Source: a bacterium (GTDB lineage: Bacteria > Babelota > Babeliae > Babelales > GCA-2401785). From it: 5,384 bases of DNA. The stretch lies in assembly GCA_030629865.1 (NCBI GenBank), contig DAOVOC010000066.1, positions 1-5,384 on the forward strand, in the 5' to 3' direction. The position numbers were made by a program, and so were the translations under genes. Below the pieces are notes generated by a model. The model searched no databases, was not told where the DNA came from, and was given only the letters and a program-made list of their open reading frames with translations. Shown piece by piece: positions 1 to 5,110 of this stretch (the first letter of the stretch is position 1; each line of letters begins with the position of its first letter).

Positions 1-141
1 AAAGGAAGTAGCTTCAAATCTCTGACAGATGACGACATTTTTACGATCATGTGTAAATTAAATAGTAGGCCTCGAAAATCTCTTGGATTTAAAACACCAG
101 CACAAGTATTTTTTGAAGAAACTGGAGTAGTTATCGGATAG
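1..141 (+). CDS. IS30-family transposase, C-terminal fragment (5' end outside window)
   Basis: The open frame enters from the left edge and ends at TAG 139-141, giving 46 residues. It begins KGSSF, the end of the FPKG(T/S) stretch that follows the catalytic Glu region in IS30-type DDE transposases, and carries the family's C-terminal signature RPRKSLGFKTPAQVF. The catalytic D, D and E residues lie upstream of the window. These enzymes cut and join the ends of their own insertion sequence. The typical C-terminus followed at once by an IR-like sequence suggests the 3' end is intact; whether the whole element is functional cannot be judged here. Family recognition comes from these motifs, not from a database search. 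Confidence 0.88.
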   Translation, partial: KGSSFKSLTDDDIFTIMCKLNSRPRKSLGFKTPAQVFFEETGVVIG

Positions 142-142
142 A

Positions 143-172
143 CTAGTGTTGCACTTGGGACTACAATTCGCC
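143..172. repeat. Presumed right terminal inverted repeat of the IS30-family element
   Basis: The stretch lies directly after the transposase stop and reads, on the minus strand, inward from the element edge with AAGTGCAACAC near its inner side. That pattern is common in IS30-family ends. The partner repeat is not in the window, so pairing could not be verified. Confidence 0.5.
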
Positions 173-255
173 GAATGCATGTAAGCAGAAGCTGATCTAA
201 CCGATGTTTCTGCACCAAAAAAAAGAATGATTGCTAGTAATATTTTACTTTTCAC
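173..255 (-). pseudogene. Signal peptide remnant of a secreted protein gene interrupted by the IS
   Basis: From a GTG at 253-255 the minus strand encodes a basic start (MKSK), a hydrophobic core (ILLAIILFFG) and a small-residue cleavage site (RSASA before Tyr). This is a standard Sec signal peptide. After about 27 residues the frame enters the IS end and continues only as antisense transposase to a stop at 58-60. The mature protein is therefore lost here, and its remainder should lie beyond the other IS end. GTG 255 is preferred over an in-frame TTG at 274-276 because AAGGG lies five bases upstream of it. It sits downstream of, and in the same direction as, the exported protein at 376-1176. 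The function of the original protein is unknown. Confidence 0.6.
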
Positions 256-260
256 AACTG

Positions 261-267
261 CCCTTTT
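261..267 (-). promoter_or_regulatory. Ribosome binding site for the interrupted secreted protein
   Basis: On the minus strand AAAAGGG occupies these bases, with a 5-base spacer before GTG 253-255. It is what favours GTG over the upstream TTG as the start. Confidence 0.45.
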
Positions 268-276
268 CTTTTTCAA

Positions 277-375
277 TATACAAACACCAATATGATCATT
301 AATTGGATTTTAGTATTTTTTTATTTTGTGTCAAAACTAGATCAGTTTTGGCTGCCTCAACATTATTGTCCTAGA
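277..375. other. Intergenic spacer with a short inverted repeat
   Basis: The spacer between the two minus-strand secreted protein genes contains a perfect 7-base inverted repeat, CAAAACT at 332-338 and AGTTTTG at 344-350, around a 5-base loop. No T-run follows on the minus strand (A-rich bases do), so it is not a convincing intrinsic terminator for the 376-1176 gene. No promoter or RNA gene was recognised here. Confidence 0.4.
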
Positions 376-1176
376 TTATATGTTTATGTTTGCGGCTCTT
401 GTTTTTACAAGTGAATGAATGCCCAACCATGTACATGCGATTGCTGATGTAGATGTAGCAAAATATGTTAGTGGGTTTTTACGTACGATTCTAAGCATTT
501 CTTGGCGAGTTGATCTTCCGGTTTGTTTTTGTTTTTTTCTGGCCAACAGATATGTGGCAACCACCGCTGTTGCTGGAATTATTACAGTTCCAGCTATGAG
601 CGAAAAAATAGGCAATGTGAGAATTTGTATTTCTATAGTTTTTTGTGTTGGGATAGTTTGAATCGGATTTTGTTGTGAGCTTTCCTGAGTTTGTTTTTCC
701 TGATTAGCTTGTGCAAGGTCTAGTTGGCGGTTTAGTTCAAGAATTGCTTTTGCTTTACGAGTCCAATTTTTTTGTAATTCACTAGGTGTTTTTGTTGGTT
801 TTTTATGGGCTTCTTTTAATTTGAGAATGTTGCCTTTTGATACTTCTGGTTTCTTATGTTTTTTACATTCAAGCTGCATTTGCCTTTGTTGTTCTTCTTC
901 AGCTTCTGCTATAATGGCAATACATTTTTTTTGTAATTCGGTAAAATCTGCTTCCAAATTGATTCGCTGGTTTCTTAGTTTATTTAGCTCTGTTTCAGAT
1001 TTAGTTTCTTTAATTCTTTTTGCGAGTTTGGCGTGTTGAGTTTCGTTTTCCTTAATTTTACTTATGTATTGTTTTGTCTGAGCAGCTATCTGATCAATGT
1101 TTTCAGCAGGGAAAAGCGAATAGACTGGCATGAAGACCGGTGATGCAAACAAAAATAAAGTTTTAATTTTCTTCAT
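376..1176 (-). CDS. Exported coiled-coil protein with two C-terminal membrane segments, unknown function
   Basis: The predicted protein has 266 residues and I do not recognise a family. Residues 1-24 are a signal peptide (MKKIKT, hydrophobic core, possible cleavage after LFPA). Residues about 26-165 are highly charged and rich in Lys, Glu and Gln, with long helical stretches likely to form coiled coil. Residues 166-182 are a Gln/Thr-rich linker. Hydrophobic segments at about 184-212 and 236-256 are separated by a basic loop (RKKQKQTGRSTRQ), so the protein is probably anchored in the inner membrane with a large external helical domain. The ATG at 1174-1176 has only a weak ribosome binding site (AAAGCAG), but the signal peptide supports this start. 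It is transcribed divergently from the permease pair. No catalytic motif is visible; a structural or host-interface role would be speculation. Confidence 0.8.
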   Translation of the reverse strand: MKKIKTLFLFASPVFMPVYSLFPAENIDQIAAQTKQYISKIKENETQHAKLAKRIKETKSETELNKLRNQRINLEADFTELQKKCIAIIAEAEEEQQRQMQLECKKHKKPEVSKGNILKLKEAHKKPTKTPSELQKNWTRKAKAILELNRQLDLAQANQEKQTQESSQQNPIQTIPTQKTIEIQILTLPIFSLIAGTVIIPATAVVATYLLARKKQKQTGRSTRQEMLRIVRKNPLTYFATSTSAIACTWLGIHSLVKTRAANINI

Positions 1177-1331
1177 GATATTTACTGCTTTTTATTGACT
1201 ACATATAACCAACATTATTTTCTGATAAGCTGAGTGAATATGCAAATGAGCTTTAAAATTCGGTGTTTTTGTACAATATTTGGTATATTTCTAAGTGCTT
1301 AGTCCGATATTTTGTGTCGTGGAACAATAAA
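1177..1331. promoter_or_regulatory. Divergent upstream region of the coiled-coil protein and the permease pair
   Basis: These 155 AT-rich bases must hold the promoters for the minus-strand gene (start 1176) and the plus-strand permeases (start 1332). The best plus-strand candidate is an extended -10, TGGTATATT at 1281-1289, with no good -35; TACAAT at 1272-1277 is an alternative. For the minus strand I see only weak candidates, such as TTGCAT as a -35. The plus-strand frame is open from a GTG at 1263, but this leader lacks a counterpart in the second permease and is treated as untranslated. Confidence 0.35.
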
Positions 1332-2105
1332 ATGAGTGCCTCAATATTTCTAAACCTTCTTTACATAGAGCTTTTGTCATTTTTTAGAAACATTAAAAGG
1401 TTGTTTATCAACAGTTTTTGTTGGATGGCTAGTCGTGCGATTGTTTTGGTTTTTTTATTACCTATTATTGGAATGCCCAGTGAATATGTGAACATTTTCT
1501 TTTCGGGAGCTGTTCTTATTGGGGGGCTTTTCGAAAGTATGAGTACTATTTTGCGTGTTGTAACCGATATTGAAAAGAATGGCACACTGCGCTACGAGCT
1601 TTCTTTGCCATGTTCACGCTGGCCCGTTATTTTAAAGCTTTTGTTTTCACATACACTGCGAGTGCTCTTCAGTTCATTGATTTTTCTAGTTTTAGGCAAA
1701 ATTTTGATGTGGAACCTTTTTGATTTATCTGCAATATCAATTCCTAAATTACTTGTTGCGCTTGGTTTAACGGGTATTTTGACAGGAGTGTTGGCATTAT
1801 TCTATGCAAGCTTTATTTGCGATGTTTCTGATATTTCGTTTGTCTGGCGCAGCGGGCTGTATCCGTTCTTAATTATTGGTGGAAATCTTTTTCCTTGGCG
1901 TGCTGTAGACAGTTTTTCTCCAATTGTTGGTAAATTATTTTTGCTCAACCCAATAATGCTTGCAAGTGAAGCGATTCGTGTATCCTTGCTGGGACCAAAT
2001 GGATATCTGCCTTTTTGGGTTAGTGGAGTTGGATTGTTATTTTGCTCATTTGTATTCGGTATTTTTGGTTTTATTCAGCTGAAAAAACGTTTAGATATGT
2101 TTTAG
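1332..2105 (+). CDS. ABC-2-type transporter permease, first of a tandem pair
   Basis: This predicted 257-residue integral membrane protein has about six membrane segments, roughly at residues 27-47, 54-75, 104-124, 138-162, 172-190 and 228-250. The N-terminus is amphipathic and charged, and a conserved C-terminal stretch reads NPIMLASEAIRVSLLG. That layout and the NP...E..R..LLG motif match ABC-2 permeases, which form the channel of ATP-driven exporters of polysaccharides, lipids or drugs. The substrate is not readable. The frame is open from GTG 1263, but ATG 1332 is preferred: from there the N-terminus aligns without gaps to the next gene (FL...IEL...FF(K)RLF...FLLP.IG), and GGA lies about 9 bases upstream. 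It is almost certainly co-transcribed with its paralogue 10 bases downstream. Its ATPase is not in the window. Confidence 0.82.
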   Translation: MSASIFLNLLYIELLSFFRNIKRLFINSFCWMASRAIVLVFLLPIIGMPSEYVNIFFSGAVLIGGLFESMSTILRVVTDIEKNGTLRYELSLPCSRWPVILKLLFSHTLRVLFSSLIFLVLGKILMWNLFDLSAISIPKLLVALGLTGILTGVLALFYASFICDVSDISFVWRSGLYPFLIIGGNLFPWRAVDSFSPIVGKLFLLNPIMLASEAIRVSLLGPNGYLPFWVSGVGLLFCSFVFGIFGFIQLKKRLDMF

Positions 2106-2108
2106 GAG
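2104..2108 (+). promoter_or_regulatory. Shine-Dalgarno of the second permease, overlapping the stop of the first
   Basis: AGGAG begins inside the TAG stop (2103-2105) of the upstream permease and has a 7-base spacer to ATG 2116. The arrangement indicates translational coupling, consistent with the two permeases being made in equal amounts. Confidence 0.75.
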
Positions 2109-2115
2109 CCCGAGG

Positions 2116-2880
2116 ATGTTTGCGGCTAGATTTTTATACAACATGATAGCAATTGAGCTGATTATGCTTCGCAAAAGCTTTTTTAAGCGGTTGTTTGCAT
2201 CATTAGTCCCTTTTTCTCTACAAGCATTTGTTTTACTGTTTTTGCTTCCACAGATTGGACTTTCTAGAGAATATACAACGCTTGTAATGATTAGCCGTCT
2301 TTTTACAACAGAAGCGATGGGTGCGATGGCTGGTGTTCTTTCGGGACTTGGTAGCGGAGGAGCTCTTAATTTTGTTGCTACAACGCCAGTTTCTGTGCCG
2401 CTTATGCTAACTGGTTACACCCTTGCATTTACGTTCAAAGTTCTTGTGCTTTCTCTGCCCATAATTCCCTTGGCTGCTTTATTTTTGTATGGAACAATTC
2501 AATTTTCGTTTGCATTATTGTTCAAGTTTTTGTTTACGGTTTTAGTTATTCGCTTCTTTGATAGTATTCTGGGCATTACATCTGCTGGGTGGACAGCTGG
2601 AACATGGGATTTTTCAACTTTTGCCAGATTTATCAATCCATTGGCTTTTATCGCCATGTTTGCACCCAAATGGCCTATGATTGCCGCTAAATATCCCAAA
2701 GCGGGGTGGCTTTTTTTGCTTAACCCACTTTTGTATTTGCATGAAATGGGCCGCTCTGTAGTCCTTGGGAAAAGCGGATTTATACCATATTCAGTTTGCC
2801 TTGGTGTTCTGCTTGGACTTATAGGGCTTCTTATTTGGATTGCCAGTACACGGCTCAAAAGCAGGTTTGATTTGGTCTAA
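2116..2880 (+). CDS. ABC-2-type transporter permease, second of a tandem pair
   Basis: This 254-residue membrane protein is paralogous to the gene just upstream. Both share the N-terminal pattern FL...IEL...FFKRLF, the FLLPQIG/FLLPIIG segment near residue 45, and a C-terminal block where NPLLYLHEMGRSVVLGKSG corresponds to NPIMLASEAIRVSLLGPNG. Hydrophobic segments are near 30-47, 58-80, 100-124, 128-150, 172-182 and 222-243. ABC-2 exporters work as dimers of permeases with two ATPases, so the pair probably forms a heterodimeric channel. Similarity between the two is low outside these blocks, suggesting an old duplication. The start is fixed by the strong AGGAG. The last 12 codons (ASTRLKSRFDLV) recur in altered form at 3378-3413. 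Substrate and ATPase are unknown. Confidence 0.82.
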   Translation: MFAARFLYNMIAIELIMLRKSFFKRLFASLVPFSLQAFVLLFLLPQIGLSREYTTLVMISRLFTTEAMGAMAGVLSGLGSGGALNFVATTPVSVPLMLTGYTLAFTFKVLVLSLPIIPLAALFLYGTIQFSFALLFKFLFTVLVIRFFDSILGITSAGWTAGTWDFSTFARFINPLAFIAMFAPKWPMIAAKYPKAGWLFLLNPLLYLHEMGRSVVLGKSGFIPYSVCLGVLLGLIGLLIWIASTRLKSRFDLV

Positions 2881-2888
2881 ACCTAAGT
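2842..2888 (+). repeat. Direct repeat, copy 1 (3' end of the second permease)
   Basis: This copy covers the last 12 codons of the permease, its stop and the next 8 bases. Compared with 3378-3422, the first 12 bases (GCCAGTACACGG) are identical, a central 12 bases are diverged, 12 of the next 13 match, and after a 2-base gap ACCTAAGT matches ACCTAGGT at 7 of 8. Matching continues past the stop codon, which favours DNA duplication over protein-level conservation. Confidence 0.65.
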
Positions 2889-2918
2889 GTTTTCATATTT
2901 GAGTGGAGAAAAAGAAAC

Positions 2919-2944
2919 CACGCGGCAGGTAATACCACCGCGTG
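2919..2944 (-). terminator. Hairpin terminator downstream of the histone-tail remnant
   Basis: CACGCGG (2919-2925) pairs with CCGCGTG (2938-2944), and an inner stem GGT/ACC (2928-2930 with 2934-2936) closes an AAT loop. On the minus strand the stem is followed by a T-rich tract (GTTTCTTTTTC), as expected for an intrinsic terminator. On the plus strand no T-run follows directly, so it may only weakly end the permease transcript. The structure is nearly the same as the hairpin at 5117-5144. Confidence 0.7.
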
Positions 2945-2953
2945 TTGAAATCT

Positions 2954-3065
2954 TTAGAAATTTTTTAGCCATTTTATGCTTAGGAGCAGCTTTCTTCTTG
3001 GTTAATTTCTTTTTGATGGTTGTTGCAGCCTTTTTGACGGGTTTCTTCTTAGGGGTTTTCTGTCT
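2954..3065 (-). pseudogene. Lysine-rich histone H1-like tail, out of frame
   Basis: Read on the minus strand from 3062, this frame gives QKTPKKKPVKKAA, then KKKLTKKKAAPKHKMAKK. This is the same Lys/Ala/Pro composition as the histone H1-like protein at 5174-5384. It has no start of its own: stop TAA lies at 3066-3068, and the only in-frame ATG is near the very end. The frame runs on through the terminator to 2883. A shift near the AAAACCCC run at about 3053-3060 would join it to the secreted protein at 3002-3289. A second shift near its end would reach a TAA at 2954-2956, just before the hairpin. I read it as a decayed tail; a frameshifted expression mechanism is less likely. Confidence 0.55.
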
Positions 3066-3289
3066 TTATAGATTTTATTGTATTCTGACTGAGTATAATT
3101 TTCCCAGCCATGGTGTGGATTTTTGGATTTTAGTTTGCCTGTGAACCTAGAAGGTAATTGCGGAGCGAGAGCATGGTCTTTTTGTTCTTCAGGTGAGCTT
3201 TTATGTTCCATTGTGTAGACGCTTGATTGGAACGTTAGATGAGCGGCCAGTAAAAGTCCTGAATACAAAATTTGTTGCATTATTTTCAT
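3002..3289 (-). CDS. Small secreted protein, probably frameshifted near its C-terminus
   Basis: From ATG 3287-3289 this frame gives 95 residues: a signal peptide at about 1-26 (MKIMQQILYSGLLLAAHLTF, then QSSVYT), then a hydrophilic region with EHKSSPEEQKD and GWENYTQSEYNKIYKD. The final 21 residues (from RKPLRRNP) look like a lysine-rich tail read in the wrong frame, because the neighbouring frame gives KTPKKKPVKKAA. The intact protein was probably an exported protein with a strongly basic tail. The frame opens 28 codons earlier (3373), but that leader is not signal-like and overlaps the permease repeat, so 3289 is preferred; GGGA lies about 8 bases upstream. I recognise no family. It may be a pseudogene, or a one-base sequence error may be responsible. 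Confidence 0.5.
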   Translation of the reverse strand: MKIMQQILYSGLLLAAHLTFQSSVYTMEHKSSPEEQKDHALAPQLPSRFTGKLKSKNPHHGWENYTQSEYNKIYKDRKPLRRNPSKRLQQPSKRN

Positions 3290-3377
3290 ATAGTTTTCCC
3301 GGATTTTACAGAGTGTGCTGTGGCTTAACTTCGTGAACTGTACCAGTAAATAATCGCTAGTGCAAACTTGCAATGCA

Positions 3378-3413
3378 GCCAGTACACGGTTCCATGCTCG
3401 CTTTGACTTGGTC
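3378..3413 (+). pseudogene. Fragment of a permease 3' end (12 codons)
   Basis: The plus strand encodes ASTRFHARFDLV, matching 9 of the last 12 residues of the permease at 2116-2880 (ASTRLKSRFDLV). The position of the stop codon is now TAC. Upstream, the same frame has no permease similarity and reaches a stop at 3351-3353, so only the tail is present. It could be the remnant of a third permease copy, or a duplicated insertion-site sequence. Confidence 0.55.
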
Positions 3414-3422
3414 TACCTAGGT
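3378..3422 (+). repeat. Direct repeat, copy 2
   Basis: This is the partner of 2842-2888, offset by 536 bases. The interval between the copies (2889-3377) holds the hairpin, the lysine-rich remnant and the small secreted protein gene. The order resembles an insertion flanked by copies of a gene 3' end, but the two copies are diverged in the middle. Confidence 0.6.
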
Positions 3423-3456
3423 TCCTTCAAGCCTTATCATTTTACCGTATGTAAAC

Positions 3457-4173
3457 TTAGGTTTCTTTTTTTAAAACATGTACTCGAATAATTGTGTTGT
3501 CTGAAAGTTTGATAACAGAACCTGGAAGAGGGCGCTGTTGAATTATAACTGTTTCTTGAGATTGTTGGTTTTGAGTGGTATCGCATTCAAGTATTATGCC
3601 TTGGCTTTCGAGAGCTTCTTTTGCCTGCTCAAGTGGCGTCCCTACAATGTTTGGCATTAAAAATTGCTTCTTACAGCTTTGGGAAATATAGGCTGTTGCG
3701 TGCTCGTGTAATTTCTTTTGACCTGCAGATGGATATTGAGCAAAGCAATGATTCTGTGGGGATAAGTGCCCTAGCTTAATTAATTTAAATGGCACTTCTG
3801 CAGTGTTTAAAATATCTTCTATAGTTGCTGTTGAAGAACCTATAAGCTGAGGAACTTTTTTTAGTTGGTTTTGCTCTGAAAGTTGTAAAAAAATAATACT
3901 ATTGGTTTTGGCGGTACTTCCTGGGGTTGGAATTTGTGTAATAACCGTTCCATTTGCAAGATTGTGCGCTACAACAGTTGTAAGTATTTTGGTTGCAAAT
4001 CCGCTTTCAGAAGCTGTTTTTAGTGCTTCGTGAACATTTTTGCCAAGCAAGTTAGGGATAGTAGTTTTCTTTGTGCTCAGGCAAAGCATTGTTACAAGGT
4101 ATCCTATGAAAAATGCTGCAAATGGAGCTGTAGAAAAAATCAGATATTTGTAGTTGATGGGCCGGTTGAGCAT
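3457..4173 (-). CDS. Membrane-anchored protein with three PASTA domains
   Basis: This 238-residue protein has a short cytoplasmic N-terminus, one membrane anchor at about residues 10-32, and three PASTA domains at about 36-99, 104-165 and 171-235. Each shows parts of the family pattern: (V/I/M)P.L(L/I)G near the start, an amphipathic helix (EALKTASESGF; EQAKEALESQGI), and the Q.P.(P)G turn (ITQIPTPGS; FAQYPSAGQ; IQQRPLPGS). PASTA domains bind peptidoglycan stem peptides or beta-lactams in PknB-type kinases and PBP2x. Neither a kinase nor a transpeptidase domain is present, so a role in cell-wall sensing or division scaffolding is inference. ATG 4173 is supported by AGGA with a 6-base spacer. 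The gene starts only 30 bases after the 3' end of rnpB, with no terminator visible between them. Confidence 0.88.
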   Translation of the reverse strand: MLNRPINYKYLIFSTAPFAAFFIGYLVTMLCLSTKKTTIPNLLGKNVHEALKTASESGFATKILTTVVAHNLANGTVITQIPTPGSTAKTNSIIFLQLSEQNQLKKVPQLIGSSTATIEDILNTAEVPFKLIKLGHLSPQNHCFAQYPSAGQKKLHEHATAYISQSCKKQFLMPNIVGTPLEQAKEALESQGIILECDTTQNQQSQETVIIQQRPLPGSVIKLSDNTIIRVHVLKKET

Positions 4174-4203
4174 TCGGATTCCTGATTAATATGTTTTTTA
4201 AAT

Positions 4204-4570
4204 CACAGGTACGCTTGTAAGCTGGATTCTGTGACCATTGCTGGCCGGCAACCATGCATCTTTGCGACATACCCGCACACTTGGAAATAGGAGATCCAAA
4301 ACGTGCGCCTACATTGTCTTGCTCCGGACGGGGTTTACCACACACATACATTACTGCACATGAGCGTGCGCTCTTACCGCACGGTTTCACCCTTACCGAC
4401 GACCCTAAAGCCGCAGGCGGTTTACTTTCTGTTGCACTTTCCGTGAACTTACGCCCCCCGTGCTTGTACCACTAAGTGGCCTTACACGGCGTCCTTCCCA
4501 TTAGGAGTCCAGACTTTCCTCTCTTGACCGTAATAAAACGAACCAAAAGCGATTGCCCCACGTACCTGTG
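4204..4570 (-). ncRNA. rnpB: RNase P RNA, bacterial class A type
   Basis: This is the catalytic RNA of ribonuclease P, which trims the 5' leader of pre-tRNAs together with protein RnpA. The ends are set by a perfect 10-bp P1 helix: CACAGGTACG (4570-4561) with CGTACCTGTG (4213-4204). On the minus strand the conserved elements follow in order: GGAAAGTCTGGACTCC (4519-4504), AGTGCAACAGAAAGTAAACC, GGTAAGGGTGAAACCGTGCG, GTAAGAGCGCAC, GGTAAACCCCGTCCGGAGCA, and ACAGAATCCAGCTTAC (4232-4217). The P4 helix pairs AAG-(bulged U)-CUGGA with UCCAG-CUU. The E. coli helix has CCGGG/CCCGG, so two base pairs differ with compensation. The length of about 367 nt is normal for class A. It lies between a membrane protein gene and the PASTA gene on the same strand. 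Confidence 0.96.
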
Positions 4571-4577
4571 AAATACG

Positions 4578-4583
4578 CTTATA
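4578..4583 (-). promoter_or_regulatory. Probable -10 element of the rnpB promoter
   Basis: On the minus strand TATAAG ends seven bases before the first P1 nucleotide (4570), the distance expected if transcription starts at or near the mature RNA end. No good -35 is visible 16-18 bases upstream. The region also holds a palindromic ATAAGCTTAT (4581-4590). Confidence 0.4.
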
Positions 4584-4628
4584 AGCTTATGGTAATTAAT
4601 GTTTTGCACTATGTCGAATGGGGGTTGA

Positions 4629-5039
4629 TTATGAATATGAGTAAACCGATTTAATGATGAATAATGCGATTATATTAACGGTAAATGTTGTTAGTACAAT
4701 GGCTGGTGTCGTTGTCAAAGGGCTGGCGATTGATTCAAAACATATTTGTAGTGCTAAGCACAGGCATAAGACTATGGCGCTAAGCATGGATTTTTCTAAA
4801 AACACCCATGTTTTTGTTAAATGATTGGTCGTCCAGAAAAGAATAAAAAGAAACGTTGCTGAGGCGGGCAAGTTGTGCGTAAGTACAACGTTTTCCAAAA
4901 GAAGTGCTATTCCAAGGATATATGTAATTACATATTCTTTGGGTTGAAGTGCAAGCAAAAGGAGTGGCAGGTGGAGCATATGGATGCCAAAAGTCATCCA
5001 GAAAGTAAGGTCTGTTATAAGAAATACCAACGGAAGCAC
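4629..5039 (-). CDS. Small polytopic membrane protein, unknown function (possibly MreD-like)
   Basis: The predicted protein has 136 residues and is almost entirely hydrophobic, with about four to five membrane segments: roughly residues 4-31 (one or two), 36-54, 58-75, 84-104 and 112-131. Size, layout and a loop of the type LLENVVLTHNLPASA recall small cell-shape proteins such as MreD, but no diagnostic motif is present and neither mreB nor mreC is in the window. This is a weak suggestion only. The start is GTG 5037-5039: an in-frame stop lies directly before it and AAGGA stands 7 bases upstream. It is followed by rnpB on the same strand and preceded by the histone gene terminator, so it is probably the first gene of its transcription unit. 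Confidence 0.65.
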   Translation of the reverse strand: MLPLVFLITDLTFWMTFGIHMLHLPLLLLALQPKEYVITYILGIALLLENVVLTHNLPASATFLFILFWTTNHLTKTWVFLEKSMLSAIVLCLCLALQICFESIASPLTTTPAIVLTTFTVNIIALFIIKSVYSYS

Positions 5040-5046
5040 TTACTTA

Positions 5047-5051
5047 TCCTT
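5047..5051 (-). promoter_or_regulatory. Shine-Dalgarno deciding the GTG start of the membrane protein
   Basis: AAGGA on the minus strand has a 7-base spacer to GTG 5039. With the stop codon at 5040-5042 just upstream of the GTG, it supports a non-ATG start. Confidence 0.65.
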
Positions 5052-5077
5052 TTATAACGTAGAATAAATCCTTTTTA

Positions 5078-5083
5078 AGTATA
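5078..5083 (-). promoter_or_regulatory. Possible -10 element for the membrane protein gene
   Basis: TATACT on the minus strand would give a transcript start near 5071 and a leader of about 32 bases. The expected -35 position (about 5101-5106) is a poor match, so support is limited. It lies just downstream of the histone gene terminator, where a new promoter is expected. Confidence 0.3.
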
Positions 5084-5110
5084 CCGAAAGATAGTTCGAA
5101 GTCCTGAAAA

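Larger units (their letters stand above)
1..172 (+). mobile_element. Right end of an IS30-family insertion sequence
   Basis: The transposase stop at 141 is followed by about 30 bases containing GTGTTGCACTTGGGACTAC, which resembles terminal inverted repeats of IS30-family elements. I place the outer end near 172, where the minus-strand signal peptide reading frame (255 downwards) stops looking like a secreted protein and becomes antisense transposase. The left end and any target-site duplication lie outside the window, so the boundary is approximate, plus or minus a few bases. Confidence 0.7.

Noticed and set aside
332..350. Perfect 7-base inverted repeat as a terminator for the 376-1176 gene
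   Set aside because: On the minus strand the stem is AT-rich and followed by A-rich bases, not T, so it does not fit an intrinsic terminator.
419..661. Plus-strand frame starting MPNHVHAIADVD, recalling the MPNHVH motif of REP-associated transposases
   Set aside because: The frame is antisense to the signal-peptide-bearing 266-residue gene. It loses any transposase similarity after the first six residues and lacks a ribosome binding site; the motif is a coincidence.
1361..1585. Minus-strand 74-codon frame inside the first permease
   Set aside because: It is antisense to a well-supported membrane protein gene, with no signal or start context of its own.
3053..3062. Programmed -1 frameshift site at AGA AAA CCC CTA
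   Set aside because: The site does not fit an X XXY YYZ slippery heptamer: slipping CCC back one base would mismatch at its first position. No stimulatory structure was recognised, so an indel is the simpler explanation.
2887..3144. Plus-strand hydrophobic frame of 85 codons starting at GTG 2887
   Set aside because: Its hydrophobic Phe/Leu-rich sequence is the reverse strand of the lysine-rich tail, and it includes the terminator hairpin. There is no ribosome binding site.
4254..4475. Plus-strand frame of 73 codons, and a minus-strand frame 4052-4390
   Set aside because: Both are mainly or wholly inside the RNase P RNA gene, whose conserved elements and P1 pairing explain the sequence; they are chance open frames.
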